A program made the translations under genes and the position numbers. A stretch of DNA of 64,000 nt from Exiguobacterium sp. s193 (lineage in GTDB: Bacteria > Bacillota > Bacilli > Exiguobacteriales > Exiguobacteriaceae): the NCBI RefSeq assembly GCF_018618755.1, contig NZ_JACSMR010000006.1, positions 1 through 64,000 of the forward strand. Direction: 5' to 3'. Positions 8,091 to 15,809 of this stretch are shown here, one piece after another (the first letter of the stretch is position 1; the number at the start of each line of letters is the position of its first letter). Under the pieces are notes generated by a model. The model saw only the letters and a program-made list of their open reading frames with translations. It was not told the origin of the DNA and searched no databases.

Positions 8091-9599
8091 ATGTTGCAAT
8101 TTCTTCAACGGATTGGTAAAGCGTTAATGCTGCCAATCGCTGTACTTCCAGCCGCAGGGATTGTCCTTCGACTCGGTTCAGCAGATATGTTGGATATCCC
8201 CTTGATGGTTGCTGCGGGAGGGGCAATTTTTGATAACCTGCCGCTTATTTTTGCGATTGGTGTCGCGATTGGTCTATCGATTGACGCGAGCGGAGCAGCA
8301 GGATTAGCTGGGGCAGTTGGTTATCTCGTATTAAAAAATGGTGTTGATTCGATGAATAAAGATTATTCGAATGCACAAATTCAAGCGAAGTATGATGCCA
8401 TCGCAGCTATTGTTAATGACTCCTCAACGAAGGCGGATGGTGCGACCTTGAGTGCGATTGCCAATCAGGCGAGTCTTGGGTCGATGGTCAACATGGCAGT
8501 CTTCGGAGGGATCATTGCCGGGATTACAGCCGGTTTACTTTACAATCGTTTCTATAATATCAAACTGCCAGATTGGTTGGCATTCTTTGGTGGAAGACGT
8601 TTCGTGCCGATTATTACGTCGGCGGTCATGCTTGTATTTGCCTTTATTTTCGGATATATCTGGCCGTTCATCGAAGATGGGATCAACGGTGCCGGGGAAT
8701 GGATGGTAAGTCTTGGGGCAGGTGGTGCTGCACTGTTCGGTTTCTTTAACCGTCTATTGATTCCAGTTGGTCTTCATCATGTCTTAAATAATATTTTCTG
8801 GTTCGTATTCGGTTCGTATGAAAAAGCAGATGGAACGATTGTCAATGGTGACATTGCCCGCTTCTTTGCAGGTGATCCGACAGCAGGGATTTATCAAGCT
8901 GGTTTCTTCCCGATTATGATGTTCGCGCTTCCGGCAGCCGCCGCTGCTATGGTAATGGCAGCACGAAAAGAAAATCGGAAAGCAGTCGCTGGGGCGATGA
9001 TTGGTTTAGGATTAACGTCTTTCCTAACCGGTATCACGGAGCCGATCGAGTTTTCATTCATGTTCCTCTCACCCGTCTTATACGTCATTCATGCTGTCTT
9101 AACGGGTGTATCGATGGCAGTCGTCAATCTGCTTGGCATCTTGCATGGGTTCTCGTTCTCGGCAGGGTTCATTGACTATGCCTTGAACTTTGGAATTGCT
9201 ACAAAACCGTTATTATTAATTCCGGTTGGTCTCGCGTTCGCGGTCGTCTATTACTTCCTGTTCTACTTCATGATTACGAAGTTTGATTTGAAAACACCAG
9301 GACGTGAAGATGAATCGCTCGTAACAGACACGGGTGTTGTAACGGGTGTTTCAGATGATAAGTATGAGCAACAAGCAGCAAAAATCTTTGCTGGGCTACA
9401 AGGAACGGACAATGTAACAGCGATTGATAATTGTGCGACTCGTTTACGTTTGCAAGTCAAAGATACAAGCGTGATCGATGAGGCGGCGATTAAAGCAGCT
9501 GGGGCAAAGGGTGTCATGAAGATGGGGGCAACAAACGTCCAAATCATCATTGGGACGGATGTTGAATTCGTCGCGGATGCCATGAAACGTCAAAAATGA
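8091..9599 (+). CDS. nagP: PTS N-acetylglucosamine-type EIICB permease
   Basis: About 502 aa. The N-terminal EIIC membrane domain begins LQRIGKALMLPIAVLPAAG; GGAIFDNLPLIFAIGVAIG, FFGGRRFVPI, LLIPVGLHHVLNNIFWF and GITEPIEFSFMFLSPVLY follow. A short linker with NLKTPGRED leads to an EIIB domain whose phosphorylated Cys is in IDNCATRLRL. The spacing and the PGRED linker resemble GlcNAc transporters (NagE/NagP) more than glucose-specific PtsG. It should import and phosphorylate GlcNAc or a related hexose, taking phosphate from a separate EIIA (no EIIA domain is present). AAAGGA is 8 bases before ATG 8091; the earlier ATG 8082 overlaps that ribosome site. A cre-like site is upstream. Confidence 0.88.
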   Translation: MLQFLQRIGKALMLPIAVLPAAGIVLRLGSADMLDIPLMVAAGGAIFDNLPLIFAIGVAIGLSIDASGAAGLAGAVGYLVLKNGVDSMNKDYSNAQIQAKYDAIAAIVNDSSTKADGATLSAIANQASLGSMVNMAVFGGIIAGITAGLLYNRFYNIKLPDWLAFFGGRRFVPIITSAVMLVFAFIFGYIWPFIEDGINGAGEWMVSLGAGGAALFGFFNRLLIPVGLHHVLNNIFWFVFGSYEKADGTIVNGDIARFFAGDPTAGIYQAGFFPIMMFALPAAAAAMVMAARKENRKAVAGAMIGLGLTSFLTGITEPIEFSFMFLSPVLYVIHAVLTGVSMAVVNLLGILHGFSFSAGFIDYALNFGIATKPLLLIPVGLAFAVVYYFLFYFMITKFDLKTPGREDESLVTDTGVVTGVSDDKYEQQAAKIFAGLQGTDNVTAIDNCATRLRLQVKDTSVIDEAAIKAAGAKGVMKMGATNVQIIIGTDVEFVADAMKRQK

Positions 9600-9603
9600 G
9601 TGG

Positions 9604-9638
9604 AAAAAGACCATCGCTGACAAGAGCGGTGGTCTTTT
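9604..9638 (+). terminator. Terminator after the PTS permease
   Basis: AAAAGACCATCGCT pairs with AGCGGTGGTCTTTT. Confidence 0.8.
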
Positions 9639-9669
9639 GATGTTTCGACAGAAAATTGTTTAGTGAAAA

Positions 9670-10569
9670 TTACTGTGTTTTTTGAGTAGAAGGTACCGTT
9701 TTGTGTTTCGGAGCCTGTGCGTAAATCGGATAAAAAATACCGATTAGGATAATAAGGATTCCAATCCACTGCGAGCTCATTAAATGTTCACCTAAAATGA
9801 GGACGGAACAAATGACGGCTGTCGGCAATTCGGCGGCACCAAGTAAGGAAACGCTAGCCGGGCTGAGATGCGGTGCACCTGCAGCAAACAGGAGTGGTGG
9901 CAAGATCAAGGCGAATAAGCCAAGTGGAATCGCATACAACAACATACCGTTCTCGAAATTTGATGTAGTCAAAAATGTCGTAGGTGGATACATGATCATG
10001 ATGAAGAGTAATCCACCCGTCATCATGTAAAAGCTCTTTTTGATGACTGGAAGATGGTTTGCAACCCGTCCGCTCGCGAGTAAAAAGATCGAGAAGCTGA
10101 TTGCTGCGCCCAATCCGAAAAGTGTTCCACGGACATCAAGTGAACTCGTGTAGGCAGCGCTGGCAAGGATAGCTCCGCCGATCAAAAGAATTGCCGATAA
10201 AAAGTGTGCCCGTGACGGCAAACGTCTTGAGAGGATGGAATCAATCACTACACCAATCCATGTGAATTGAAAGAGTAAAATGATCGCGACAGAAGCAGAA
10301 ATCGTCTGCAGGCTTTGGTAGTAAAGATAACCGGTTGTCCCGCTTGAAATACCGATCACGATTAGCTTGATGGCTGTGCTAGGGGCGAGACGCAGATTTT
10401 TAGTGAATAAAGCAAGCATAAAAATCAAAATCCATCCGAAAAAGAATTGGCTGCCGGAAACAGCGGCAGAATCAAACCCGGCTGCATAGGCAAGCTTGAC
10501 GATAGTTGAGAGGACACCGTAACTGATGGCGCCGATTAAGACAAAAAGTGTTGCTTTTGATCGATTCAT
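9670..10569 (-). CDS. DMT-superfamily (EamA) transporter
   Basis: 299 aa with about ten hydrophobic helices in two EamA repeats (about residues 5-140 and 150-285). The second repeat ends with the typical ASVSLLGAAELPTAVICSVLILGEHLMSSQWIGILIILIG. Family members export amino acids or metabolites, or import drugs; the substrate cannot be read from sequence. The start at 10569 (MNRSKATLF) follows GGAGGAAACGAT; the frame could extend 14 codons upstream but with no ribosome site. It is transcribed alone, after the terminator of the YkyA lipoprotein gene. Confidence 0.85.
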   Translation of the reverse strand: MNRSKATLFVLIGAISYGVLSTIVKLAYAAGFDSAAVSGSQFFFGWILIFMLALFTKNLRLAPSTAIKLIVIGISSGTTGYLYYQSLQTISASVAIILLFQFTWIGVVIDSILSRRLPSRAHFLSAILLIGGAILASAAYTSSLDVRGTLFGLGAAISFSIFLLASGRVANHLPVIKKSFYMMTGGLLFIMIMYPPTTFLTTSNFENGMLLYAIPLGLFALILPPLLFAAGAPHLSPASVSLLGAAELPTAVICSVLILGEHLMSSQWIGILIILIGIFYPIYAQAPKHKTVPSTQKTQ

Positions 10570-10597
10570 ATCGTTTCCTCCATGTTTTAAAACGCAC

Positions 10598-10655
10598 AAA
10601 AAAGGTTGCAACAGGGCCTTGTCCAGGTTTTTTGGACAGGGTTTGGTTGCAACCT
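10598..10655 (-). terminator. Two-part hairpin terminator of the YkyA-like gene
   Basis: Outer arms AGGTTGCAAC (10603-10612) and GTTGCAACCT (10646-10655) enclose an inner hairpin CCTTGTCCA/TGGACAGGG. On the minus strand the outer stem is followed by seven T residues. Confidence 0.85.
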
Positions 10656-10662
10656 GTGTGAG

Positions 10663-11313
10663 TTATTTAATGTTGAGACCGACCTCTTCATAAAAGGCGG
10701 GTTTTAATTCATTGTAGCGCGCAGTCAAACGATTGAACTCTGATAATGCACTTGTCGCTTGACGGACTATGCGATTCAAGTCGGCTGTTGCTTCGTCAAT
10801 CTTAACGAAGTTCGGTTTCTCGGTCAAGTAGGAGAGCAACTTTTCTTCTGCGTTCATCGAAGCGGAGTACTGTTTAGCAAATGTCGCAAAAGATGTTTCC
10901 CGTTGTTCGATGACTTGAATCAGCTTTGTTCCTTCGCGTTTTGGTACAGTCTCAAGTCCTGAAACGTAGTCTTTCAAGTCTTGGATGTCGAGTTTTGCAA
11001 AAGCTTCTCTGCGTATCGCTTTCTCCTGTTTCAATAAAGACGCACGTTCCGCATTCAAAGCAATCAGTTCATCACGTTCGTTTTGCGAACGTTTGATTTC
11101 TTCAGCACCTGCGTCGAGGACTGCTTGGTACGTGTTGACTGAAATTTCGTCTTTTCTACTGCGCGTTTCTGCAAGAGTAGTCGCTTTTTGTTCAGATTTA
11201 GCGTGGCCTTCGAGTTGGTCATAAAAATCGGTCGAAGAATCCGGTGAACATCCGCTTAAAAGGAATGCGGCAAAACTCGATAGACAGGCGGAGAGCAGAT
11301 ATGTTTTTTTCAT
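10663..11313 (-). CDS. YkyA-family putative cell-wall-binding lipoprotein
   Basis: 216 aa. The lipoprotein signal peptide has lipobox LLSGC (Cys22), so it should be anchored outside the membrane. The mature part is helical and charged, with long coiled-coil stretches (EIKRSQNERDELIALNAERA, LLKQEKAIRREAFAKLDI). This matches the YkyA family of Bacilli, annotated as cell-wall-binding lipoproteins of unknown activity. It lies 11 bases downstream of a polysaccharide deacetylase gene in the same direction and shares its terminator, so the two are probably one transcript acting at the wall. Confidence 0.8.
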   Translation of the reverse strand: MKKTYLLSACLSSFAAFLLSGCSPDSSTDFYDQLEGHAKSEQKATTLAETRSRKDEISVNTYQAVLDAGAEEIKRSQNERDELIALNAERASLLKQEKAIRREAFAKLDIQDLKDYVSGLETVPKREGTKLIQVIEQRETSFATFAKQYSASMNAEEKLLSYLTEKPNFVKIDEATADLNRIVRQATSALSEFNRLTARYNELKPAFYEEVGLNIK

Positions 11314-11324
11314 CAGTAGACCCC

Positions 11325-12170
11325 TTATAGATTGGATTGCTGGACGAAGTTATATGGAATATGGAAGTCTTCATCATAAATAGAAAATTGATAACCTTTT
11401 TTCTTTAATCCGGCAATGATGGCCGGAAGAGCGCGTAAGGTTTGCGGTTGTTCATGCAACAAAATGATTTCAACCGGATCTTCTGCACGGTTGATAACAG
11501 TTTTTGCGACTTCTTTTGCACTGTCTTTGTAATACCAATCCATCGAATCAATCGACCAGTCCCAGACACGAAGGTCGGCGGAGACAATATCTTTCGCAAT
11601 TGATTTTGAAATACCGGGTGACGAACCATAAGGTGGACGTGTCAGAAGCGGCGAACGTCCGGTTAACTGATGAATCTTTTTTTGGACGCTCAACATTTCA
11701 GGGACGTACTGTTTTTTCTTGTAGATCGTCGCATAATCATGTGTTTCACTATGCAATCCGATGTAGTGTCCGGCTGTTGCGACATCTTTTACGATCGACG
11801 GCTGTGCATCGATGTTACTACCGATGAAGAAGAAGGTGGCTTTGACCTGTTGTTCCGTTAAGCTGTTTAAAATGTCTGTGGTTAAAGCACTAGGCCCATC
11901 TTCGAACGTCAGATAAGCGACCTTTTTTGTCACGCCGTTCCATTGTTCGACCCGTGCCTTTTCCATCGTTGCGATGGGGACTTGTCCAATCGTCGTCACC
12001 TTTACAGTTTCAGCTTGATGCTTCGGTTTGATGTATTGATAGGCGATGAATCCACCGATTAAAAGTAAACATAAAGTGAATAAGATCGATAACGTGCGAA
12101 AAAATTTTTTCTTAGGCTGTCGGGTTCGTGGTCCTAGGCCAATCGGGTTTCCGTTGTTGTATGAATCCAT
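11325..12170 (-). CDS. Membrane-anchored polysaccharide (peptidoglycan) deacetylase
   Basis: 281 aa. A short basic cytoplasmic start, one membrane helix (about residues 27-47) and an extracellular NodB-fold domain (about 90-275). Metal and catalytic motifs: TFEDGPS (motif 1), HSETHDY (metal His pair), RPPYGSS (motif 3), DWSIDSMDW (motif 4) and LLHEQ (motif 5). Motif 1 carries Glu where the usual catalytic-base Asp stands (TFDDGP). It probably removes acetyl groups from wall glycans. The start at 12170 follows AAAGGAG with 11 bases spacing; the frame extends further upstream through AT-rich sequence with no ribosome site. A perfect WalR-consensus box lies 65-81 bases upstream of the start. Confidence 0.88.
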   Translation of the reverse strand: MDSYNNGNPIGLGPRTRQPKKKFFRTLSILFTLCLLLIGGFIAYQYIKPKHQAETVKVTTIGQVPIATMEKARVEQWNGVTKKVAYLTFEDGPSALTTDILNSLTEQQVKATFFFIGSNIDAQPSIVKDVATAGHYIGLHSETHDYATIYKKKQYVPEMLSVQKKIHQLTGRSPLLTRPPYGSSPGISKSIAKDIVSADLRVWDWSIDSMDWYYKDSAKEVAKTVINRAEDPVEIILLHEQPQTLRALPAIIAGLKKKGYQFSIYDEDFHIPYNFVQQSNL

Positions 12171-12234
12171 CGCTGTCGTAGCTCCTTTAAGAAAAATTGT
12201 ATGGTTTAACTGTAACATTTTGTCTGTTTCATTT

Positions 12235-12251
12235 GTAACAAAAATATTACA
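12235..12251 (-). promoter_or_regulatory. WalR-consensus box
   Basis: On the minus strand the sequence is TGTAAT-ATTTT-TGTTAC. It fits the WalR (YycF) consensus TGTWAH-N5-TGTWAH at every defined position, and lies upstream of a wall deacetylase. In B. subtilis WalR controls autolysins and the deacetylase gene pdaC, so the placement is meaningful. Whether it acts positively or negatively here is unknown. Confidence 0.55.
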
Positions 12252-12332
12252 AAAAGATGACCGGTTAAGTTTTTTTAAAATAAAACTCTTTAACTTAGAA
12301 TAAACCGGAAGAATTTTAGTGTTGTCAAACAT

Positions 12333-12376
12333 AAAAAAGCGGACAAGAAGACCGATTAGGTCTCCTTGTCCGTTTT
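12333..12376 (-). terminator. yhfH terminator
   Basis: GGACAAGAAGACC pairs with GGTCTCCTTGTCC (one G-T pair), with T runs on the minus strand. Confidence 0.85.
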
Positions 12377-12383
12377 ATGATTT

Positions 12384-12530
12384 TTACTGTTCAGTGACTG
12401 TGCAATCCGTACATTCGGATTGATAAGATTCGCATTGCTCATCCATTTCTTTTCCGCAGCTGGCACAAGTCTTTGCTGGGAGTTGACGATAAAACTCAGC
12501 AGATGCCTCTTGATAAAGTGGTTGTTCCAT
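12384..12530 (-). CDS. yhfH: YhfH-family small zinc-ribbon protein
   Basis: 48 aa, shorter than most gene callers' default. It reads MEQPLYQEASAEFYRQLPAK then CASCGKEMDEQCESYQSECTDC. The FYRNLPxKTCxxCG...E..ESYxxxCxxC pattern is that of the YhfH family of Bacilli, with two Cys pairs suited to one zinc. Function is unknown. GAGGAGG lies 8 bases before the ATG, and a clear terminator follows. It is divergent from a nitroreductase. Confidence 0.85.
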   Translation of the reverse strand: MEQPLYQEASAEFYRQLPAKTCASCGKEMDEQCESYQSECTDCTVTEQ

Positions 12531-12618
12531 TGTTATATCCTCCTCGTTCTCTTCAATGTGTATCCAACGTCAATTATTATAATCTCATTGTATTAGTACA
12601 GAAAGATAAAGTCAACTA

Positions 12619-12686
12619 CTGTTTTATAACAGAAAATAGAATATCGAGTCTTGTCATATGACAGTATTGAAACAGGATGGTACGAT
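12619..12686 (+). promoter_or_regulatory. Nitroreductase promoter with palindromic operators
   Basis: ATGACA (12658-12663), a 17-base spacer and TACGAT (12681-12686, preceded by TGG) form a promoter. The -35 is embedded in a perfect 12-bp palindrome TGTCATATGACA (12652-12663). A second dyad, CTGTT-N4-AACAG (12619-12632), lies 33 bases upstream. This arrangement is typical of MarR/Rrf2-type repression; the regulator is not identified. Confidence 0.5.
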
Positions 12687-12723
12687 ATCAAAGTAATTAG
12701 ATAATATTAAGGGGGATTCCATC

Positions 12724-13350
12724 ATGAATCAAACGTTTTCAGAAACACTACAAACACTCAACGAACGACGGTCAGTTCGTCACTATGACGCGTCATTTAC
12801 ATTAACTGAAACTGAAGTGAAAGAATTGATTGAACTCACAACAGCAGCACCAAGCGCTTGGAACTTACAACATTGGCATTTTGTTGCTTTCCACTCAGAA
12901 GAATCAAAACAAAAGCTTGCACCAATCGCTTACAATCAACCAGCAATCACGTCTTCTTCAGTCGTCATCGCCGTGCTTGGTGATACGCAGGCAAACCGAA
13001 ACTATAATCCGGTTTATGGACCAGCTGTCGAAGCGGGTGGCATGACGGAAGAGTTATTCGACTCAATCAAAGGGCAAGTAGAAGGTGCTTACCAAAGTGC
13101 TGCATACGGTCGTGACGCAGCAATGTCGAATGCTAGCTTAGCTGCGATGCAACTGATGCTCGTGGCAGAGGCGAAAGGGCTCTCGACGCTTGCGATGGGC
13201 GGTTTCGATCATCAAGTATTCGCTGATACGTTCATTACGGAAGAACGTTTTGTTCCGGTTATGTTGATTGCTGTCGGTAAAGCCGTTGAAAATGCGAAAA
13301 AACGCCCGGCACTTCGTTTACCAGTCGATCAAGTGACAACAATGTTATAA
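12724..13350 (+). CDS. Nitroreductase-family FMN oxidoreductase
   Basis: 208 aa. N-terminal LNERRSVRHYD is the FMN-phosphate-binding start of the nitroreductase family. TTAAPSAWNLQHWHFV and the late GLSTLAMGGFDHQVF are further family blocks. It should be a dimeric flavoprotein reducing quinones, nitro compounds or similar electrophiles with NAD(P)H; it resembles the YdgI/YodC/MhqN group in length. AAGGGGG lies before the ATG. The palindrome over its -35 region suggests an inducible detoxification gene. Substrate unknown. Confidence 0.85.
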   Translation: MNQTFSETLQTLNERRSVRHYDASFTLTETEVKELIELTTAAPSAWNLQHWHFVAFHSEESKQKLAPIAYNQPAITSSSVVIAVLGDTQANRNYNPVYGPAVEAGGMTEELFDSIKGQVEGAYQSAAYGRDAAMSNASLAAMQLMLVAEAKGLSTLAMGGFDHQVFADTFITEERFVPVMLIAVGKAVENAKKRPALRLPVDQVTTML

Positions 13351-13357
13351 AAACAAG

Positions 13358-13488
13358 GGGCTGACTCAAAAGTAAACATGTGCCACACTCATCTTGTTTA
13401 AAAGGAACCACTTGCTTCGCGCGACGCTTACAAAAAAAGCGCGTAAAAAGAAAAGTGATTTCTTTTTGAGTCAGCCCGACTGTTTTTT
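13358..13488. repeat. Small element bounded by 14-bp inverted repeats
   Basis: GGGCTGACTCAAAA (13358-13371) and TTTTGAGTCAGCCC (13464-13477) are perfect inverted repeats around about 92 bases that themselves contain CGCGACGCTT and GCGCGT. A T-rich tract follows (13482-13488), so the long hairpin may also terminate the nitroreductase transcript. It resembles MITE/REP-like intergenic elements. Only one copy is in the window. Confidence 0.6.
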
Positions 13489-13520
13489 TATGAAAAATTT
13501 ATTTTTTTTACGGAAACTAC

Positions 13521-13549
13521 TTGCCAGTTGTTTAGTTTCTTGCTATATT
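13521..13549 (+). promoter_or_regulatory. tRNA-Val promoter (first copy)
   Basis: TTGCCA (13521-13526), 17-base spacer, TATATT (13544-13549), 38 bases before the tRNA. Confidence 0.7.
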
Positions 13550-13587
13550 AATAAATGTCCTAGCAAGTACATAACGTACTGCATCAT

Positions 13588-13660
13588 GATTCTGTAGCTC
13601 AGCTGGGAGAGCGCTACCTTGACAGGGTAGAGGTCGCTGGTTCGAGCCCAGTCAGAATCA
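13588..13660 (+). tRNA. tRNA-Val (anticodon GAC), first copy
   Basis: 73-nt cloverleaf. Acceptor stem GATTCTG/CAGAATC; D-arm TAGCTCAGCTGGGAGAGC; anticodon stem CTACC/GGTAG with loop TTGACAG, hence anticodon GAC (Val, GTC codon); T-arm GCTGGTTCGAGCCCAGT; discriminator A. The 3' CCA is not encoded (TAC follows). It is a single-gene unit with its own promoter and terminator. An identical copy lies at 23517. Confidence 0.95.
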
Positions 13661-13664
13661 TACT

Positions 13665-13701
13665 AAAAATCCCGTTCATCAAATGATGAACGGGATTTTT
13701 T
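13665..13701. terminator. Bidirectional terminator, tRNA-Val / ydhK
   Basis: AAAAATCCCGTTCATC pairs with GATGAACGGGATTTTT. It ends the tRNA transcript on the plus strand and the DUF1541 lipoprotein gene on the minus strand. Confidence 0.85.
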
Positions 13702-13706
13702 TAAGT

Positions 13707-14276
13707 TTATTCGTTTGCTTGAAGTTCGTCTTCTGTCACCCACTTGTGATTTTTGACAGTGTCTCCACCAGTCGTCGGTTTGAAGTCAACCATGTAAACG
13801 GTTGTTTGTTTAGCGCTGTCGATTGTTGCTTCAGCGCCTTTCATGCCGGTCATATGATCAGCCTCAATCGTCGTCGTGTCACCTTTTTTAAGTGGAGAAG
13901 ATGGGACTGGTGTCAACTCTTCTTGGACGACCCATTTATGATTGGTCACTTTTTTTCCGCCATCTGTTGGTGTGAAGCTCACGGCGTAAACGGTCGTATC
14001 AAATGCACCGGCAATTGTCGCCTCTGCTCCATCCATTCCTTTCATGTGCTTCGACGACATGATTGCTGTTGAGCCGACCTCGAATTTAGGGTTGGCTGCT
14101 TTTTTAATACCATCTGGTAAATCCCCGTCACTCGAATGCACCATCCCTTCATGTGAATCCTCTTGCATTTCACTCTGCATGTCATTGTGGTTTGCTTCTT
14201 TATCTTGTTCATTCCCACATGCACCAAGCAATAAGGCCGTCGATAAGGCAAGACCTGTTACGATTGTTTTCTTCAT
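13707..14276 (-). CDS. ydhK: YdhK-like lipoprotein with two DUF1541 domains
   Basis: 189 aa. Lipobox LLGAC (Cys20) marks an exported, lipid-anchored protein. After a Met/His/Asp-rich linker (about residues 25-55) come two DUF1541 repeats (about 65-122 and 127-185). Each has KHMKGM/DHMTGM-x-GAEATI, TTVY and NHKWV-x-EEL. His/Met-rich stretches hint at metal or copper handling but the role of YdhK is not established. It is divergent from a histidine kinase operon; three 11-bp direct repeats in the shared intergenic region suggest that regulator controls it. Confidence 0.88.
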   Translation of the reverse strand: MKKTIVTGLALSTALLLGACGNEQDKEANHNDMQSEMQEDSHEGMVHSSDGDLPDGIKKAANPKFEVGSTAIMSSKHMKGMDGAEATIAGAFDTTVYAVSFTPTDGGKKVTNHKWVVQEELTPVPSSPLKKGDTTTIEADHMTGMKGAEATIDSAKQTTVYMVDFKPTTGGDTVKNHKWVTEDELQANE

Positions 14277-14326
14277 TTTAAAATCCCCCTGTATAATGTG
14301 ATGACACGATTACTTTACCCACTATT

Positions 14327-14363
14327 CGTGCAGAAACCGTGCAGAAAGCGTGACATTTCTGCA
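14327..14363. promoter_or_regulatory. Three 11-bp direct repeats, probable response-regulator operator
   Basis: CGTGCAGAAAC (14327), CGTGCAGAAAG (14338) and a degenerate CGTGACATTTC (14349) are spaced exactly 11 bp apart, one helical turn. An inverted TTTCTGCA (14356-14363) overlaps the last. They sit between ydhK and the kinase/regulator operon, upstream of a -10 TATAAT (14404-14409). Direct repeats at one-turn spacing are typical of OmpR/PhoB regulators. Confidence 0.6.
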
Positions 14364-14442
14364 TCCTGTACCTTTCCGTTGAAGCCTAAAATTAATTGGT
14401 GTTTATAATGAACAAGAAGAGCATGGTATGAGGAGGGATGAC

Positions 14443-15804
14443 TTGAAACGCATATCACACTATATCGGAGTACTATTTTTGAGTGCTTTTTTAGTGACTG
14501 GAGGTATTTTGTTTGGTGCTTTGTACTTGAATCTTGTCGGAGACCGTTCGGATGAAGTCATGTTAGGTTTATTGAATCGGGGGGATACGCACCGTGACGT
14601 ACTCGAGCAGTCTTTCACGGAGCAGACGATTCATCATGTCAGTTTGATGGAATCGACGTCTGAGTTCACGGTTGTCGTGACCGACCAGAATGGACAAGTC
14701 AAAGGTACATCTGACCGATTGACGGATGAGATGCGACAAAAACTTGTCCACACCGACTTTACATACCAGAAAAAGAGTCGGATTGTTAATCAATCTGAGA
14801 CAAAAGGGCACTACTTGATGACAGATAGCCCAATCACGGTATCGGGAAAACATCTGGGTCATGTGTTTATGTTCGCTGAGGCTGATTTAGTACGACGAGT
14901 AGTTGACCCGTTAACCCAGCAATTCGTACGAATGGGAATCGTCGCTCTCGTCTTGACAATCTTTGTTGTGTGGTTCTTTACGCGGGTGATTTCACGTCCT
15001 TTAATCGAAATGGAGCGCGCGACGGCCGAACTTGGCAGAGGAAATTTGTCGGCTGATTTGCCGATCGACCGGCAAGACGAACTAGGCGCGCTGGCACGGT
15101 CAATCACGAAACTGGCGAAAGAACTTGATTTTTTGAATCGCGAACGAACTGAGTTTTTAGCAAATATTTCCCATGAATTACGAACCCCGTTAACCTATAT
15201 GAAAGGTTATGCGGACATTTTAAGCCGACCCGGTTTAACAGAGTCTGAAAAAGCCTCATATATTACGATTATCCAGGAGGAAAGCACGCAGGTGACGGAA
15301 TTGATTGAGCAGCTACTTCTGTTAGCACGTTCAGATGAAAATGAATTCTTGGTTAAACGGTTACCTGTATCACTCGAACAGCTCATCCCATCTCTTGTCG
15401 AAAAAGTTCGTCCCGCGATTGAATCGGAAGAGTTAACACTAACGGTCATGGGTGATGCTGTAACGATTGAAGGAGATGACGTTCGTCTTGGTCAAGTCGT
15501 CTTAAATCTTCTTGATAATGCGCGGAAATATACAGAAACCGGATCCATTGAAGTCAAATTTGGGAAAAACACAAACGGTCCCTTCTTTTTGGTCCAGGAT
15601 ACAGGAATCGGGATAGCGGAAAACGAGATTAAGCGGGTCACAGAACGGTTGTACCGAAGTGAACCGTCGCGCTCTCGGAATCGTGGCGGATCAGGAATCG
15701 GCCTGGCGATTGCGAGTGCCATCGTCAAAGCGCATGGTGCTAGCTTAAATATCGACAGCTACCAAGGTAAAGGAACGACAGTAACAGTCCAGTGGGAGGA
15801 GTGA
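14443..15804 (+). CDS. Sensor histidine kinase
   Basis: About 453 aa membrane kinase. Membrane helix 1 (about residues 8-30), extracellular sensor (30-158), membrane helix 2 (158-178), HAMP (178-230), HisKA with phosphorylated His in NISHELRTPLTY and HATPase with N box NLLDNARKY, DTGIGI and GGSGIGLAIA. It should phosphorylate the regulator encoded 5 bases downstream. TTG 14443 has GGAGG 7 bases upstream; the in-frame ATG 14428 lacks a ribosome site. The kinase gene comes before the regulator gene, the reverse of the commoner order. The stimulus is unknown; the divergent DUF1541 lipoprotein may be part of the same response. Confidence 0.92.
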   Translation: MKRISHYIGVLFLSAFLVTGGILFGALYLNLVGDRSDEVMLGLLNRGDTHRDVLEQSFTEQTIHHVSLMESTSEFTVVVTDQNGQVKGTSDRLTDEMRQKLVHTDFTYQKKSRIVNQSETKGHYLMTDSPITVSGKHLGHVFMFAEADLVRRVVDPLTQQFVRMGIVALVLTIFVVWFFTRVISRPLIEMERATAELGRGNLSADLPIDRQDELGALARSITKLAKELDFLNRERTEFLANISHELRTPLTYMKGYADILSRPGLTESEKASYITIIQEESTQVTELIEQLLLLARSDENEFLVKRLPVSLEQLIPSLVEKVRPAIESEELTLTVMGDAVTIEGDDVRLGQVVLNLLDNARKYTETGSIEVKFGKNTNGPFFLVQDTGIGIAENEIKRVTERLYRSEPSRSRNRGGSGIGLAIASAIVKAHGASLNIDSYQGKGTTVTVQWEE

Positions 15805-15809
15805 CGAGC

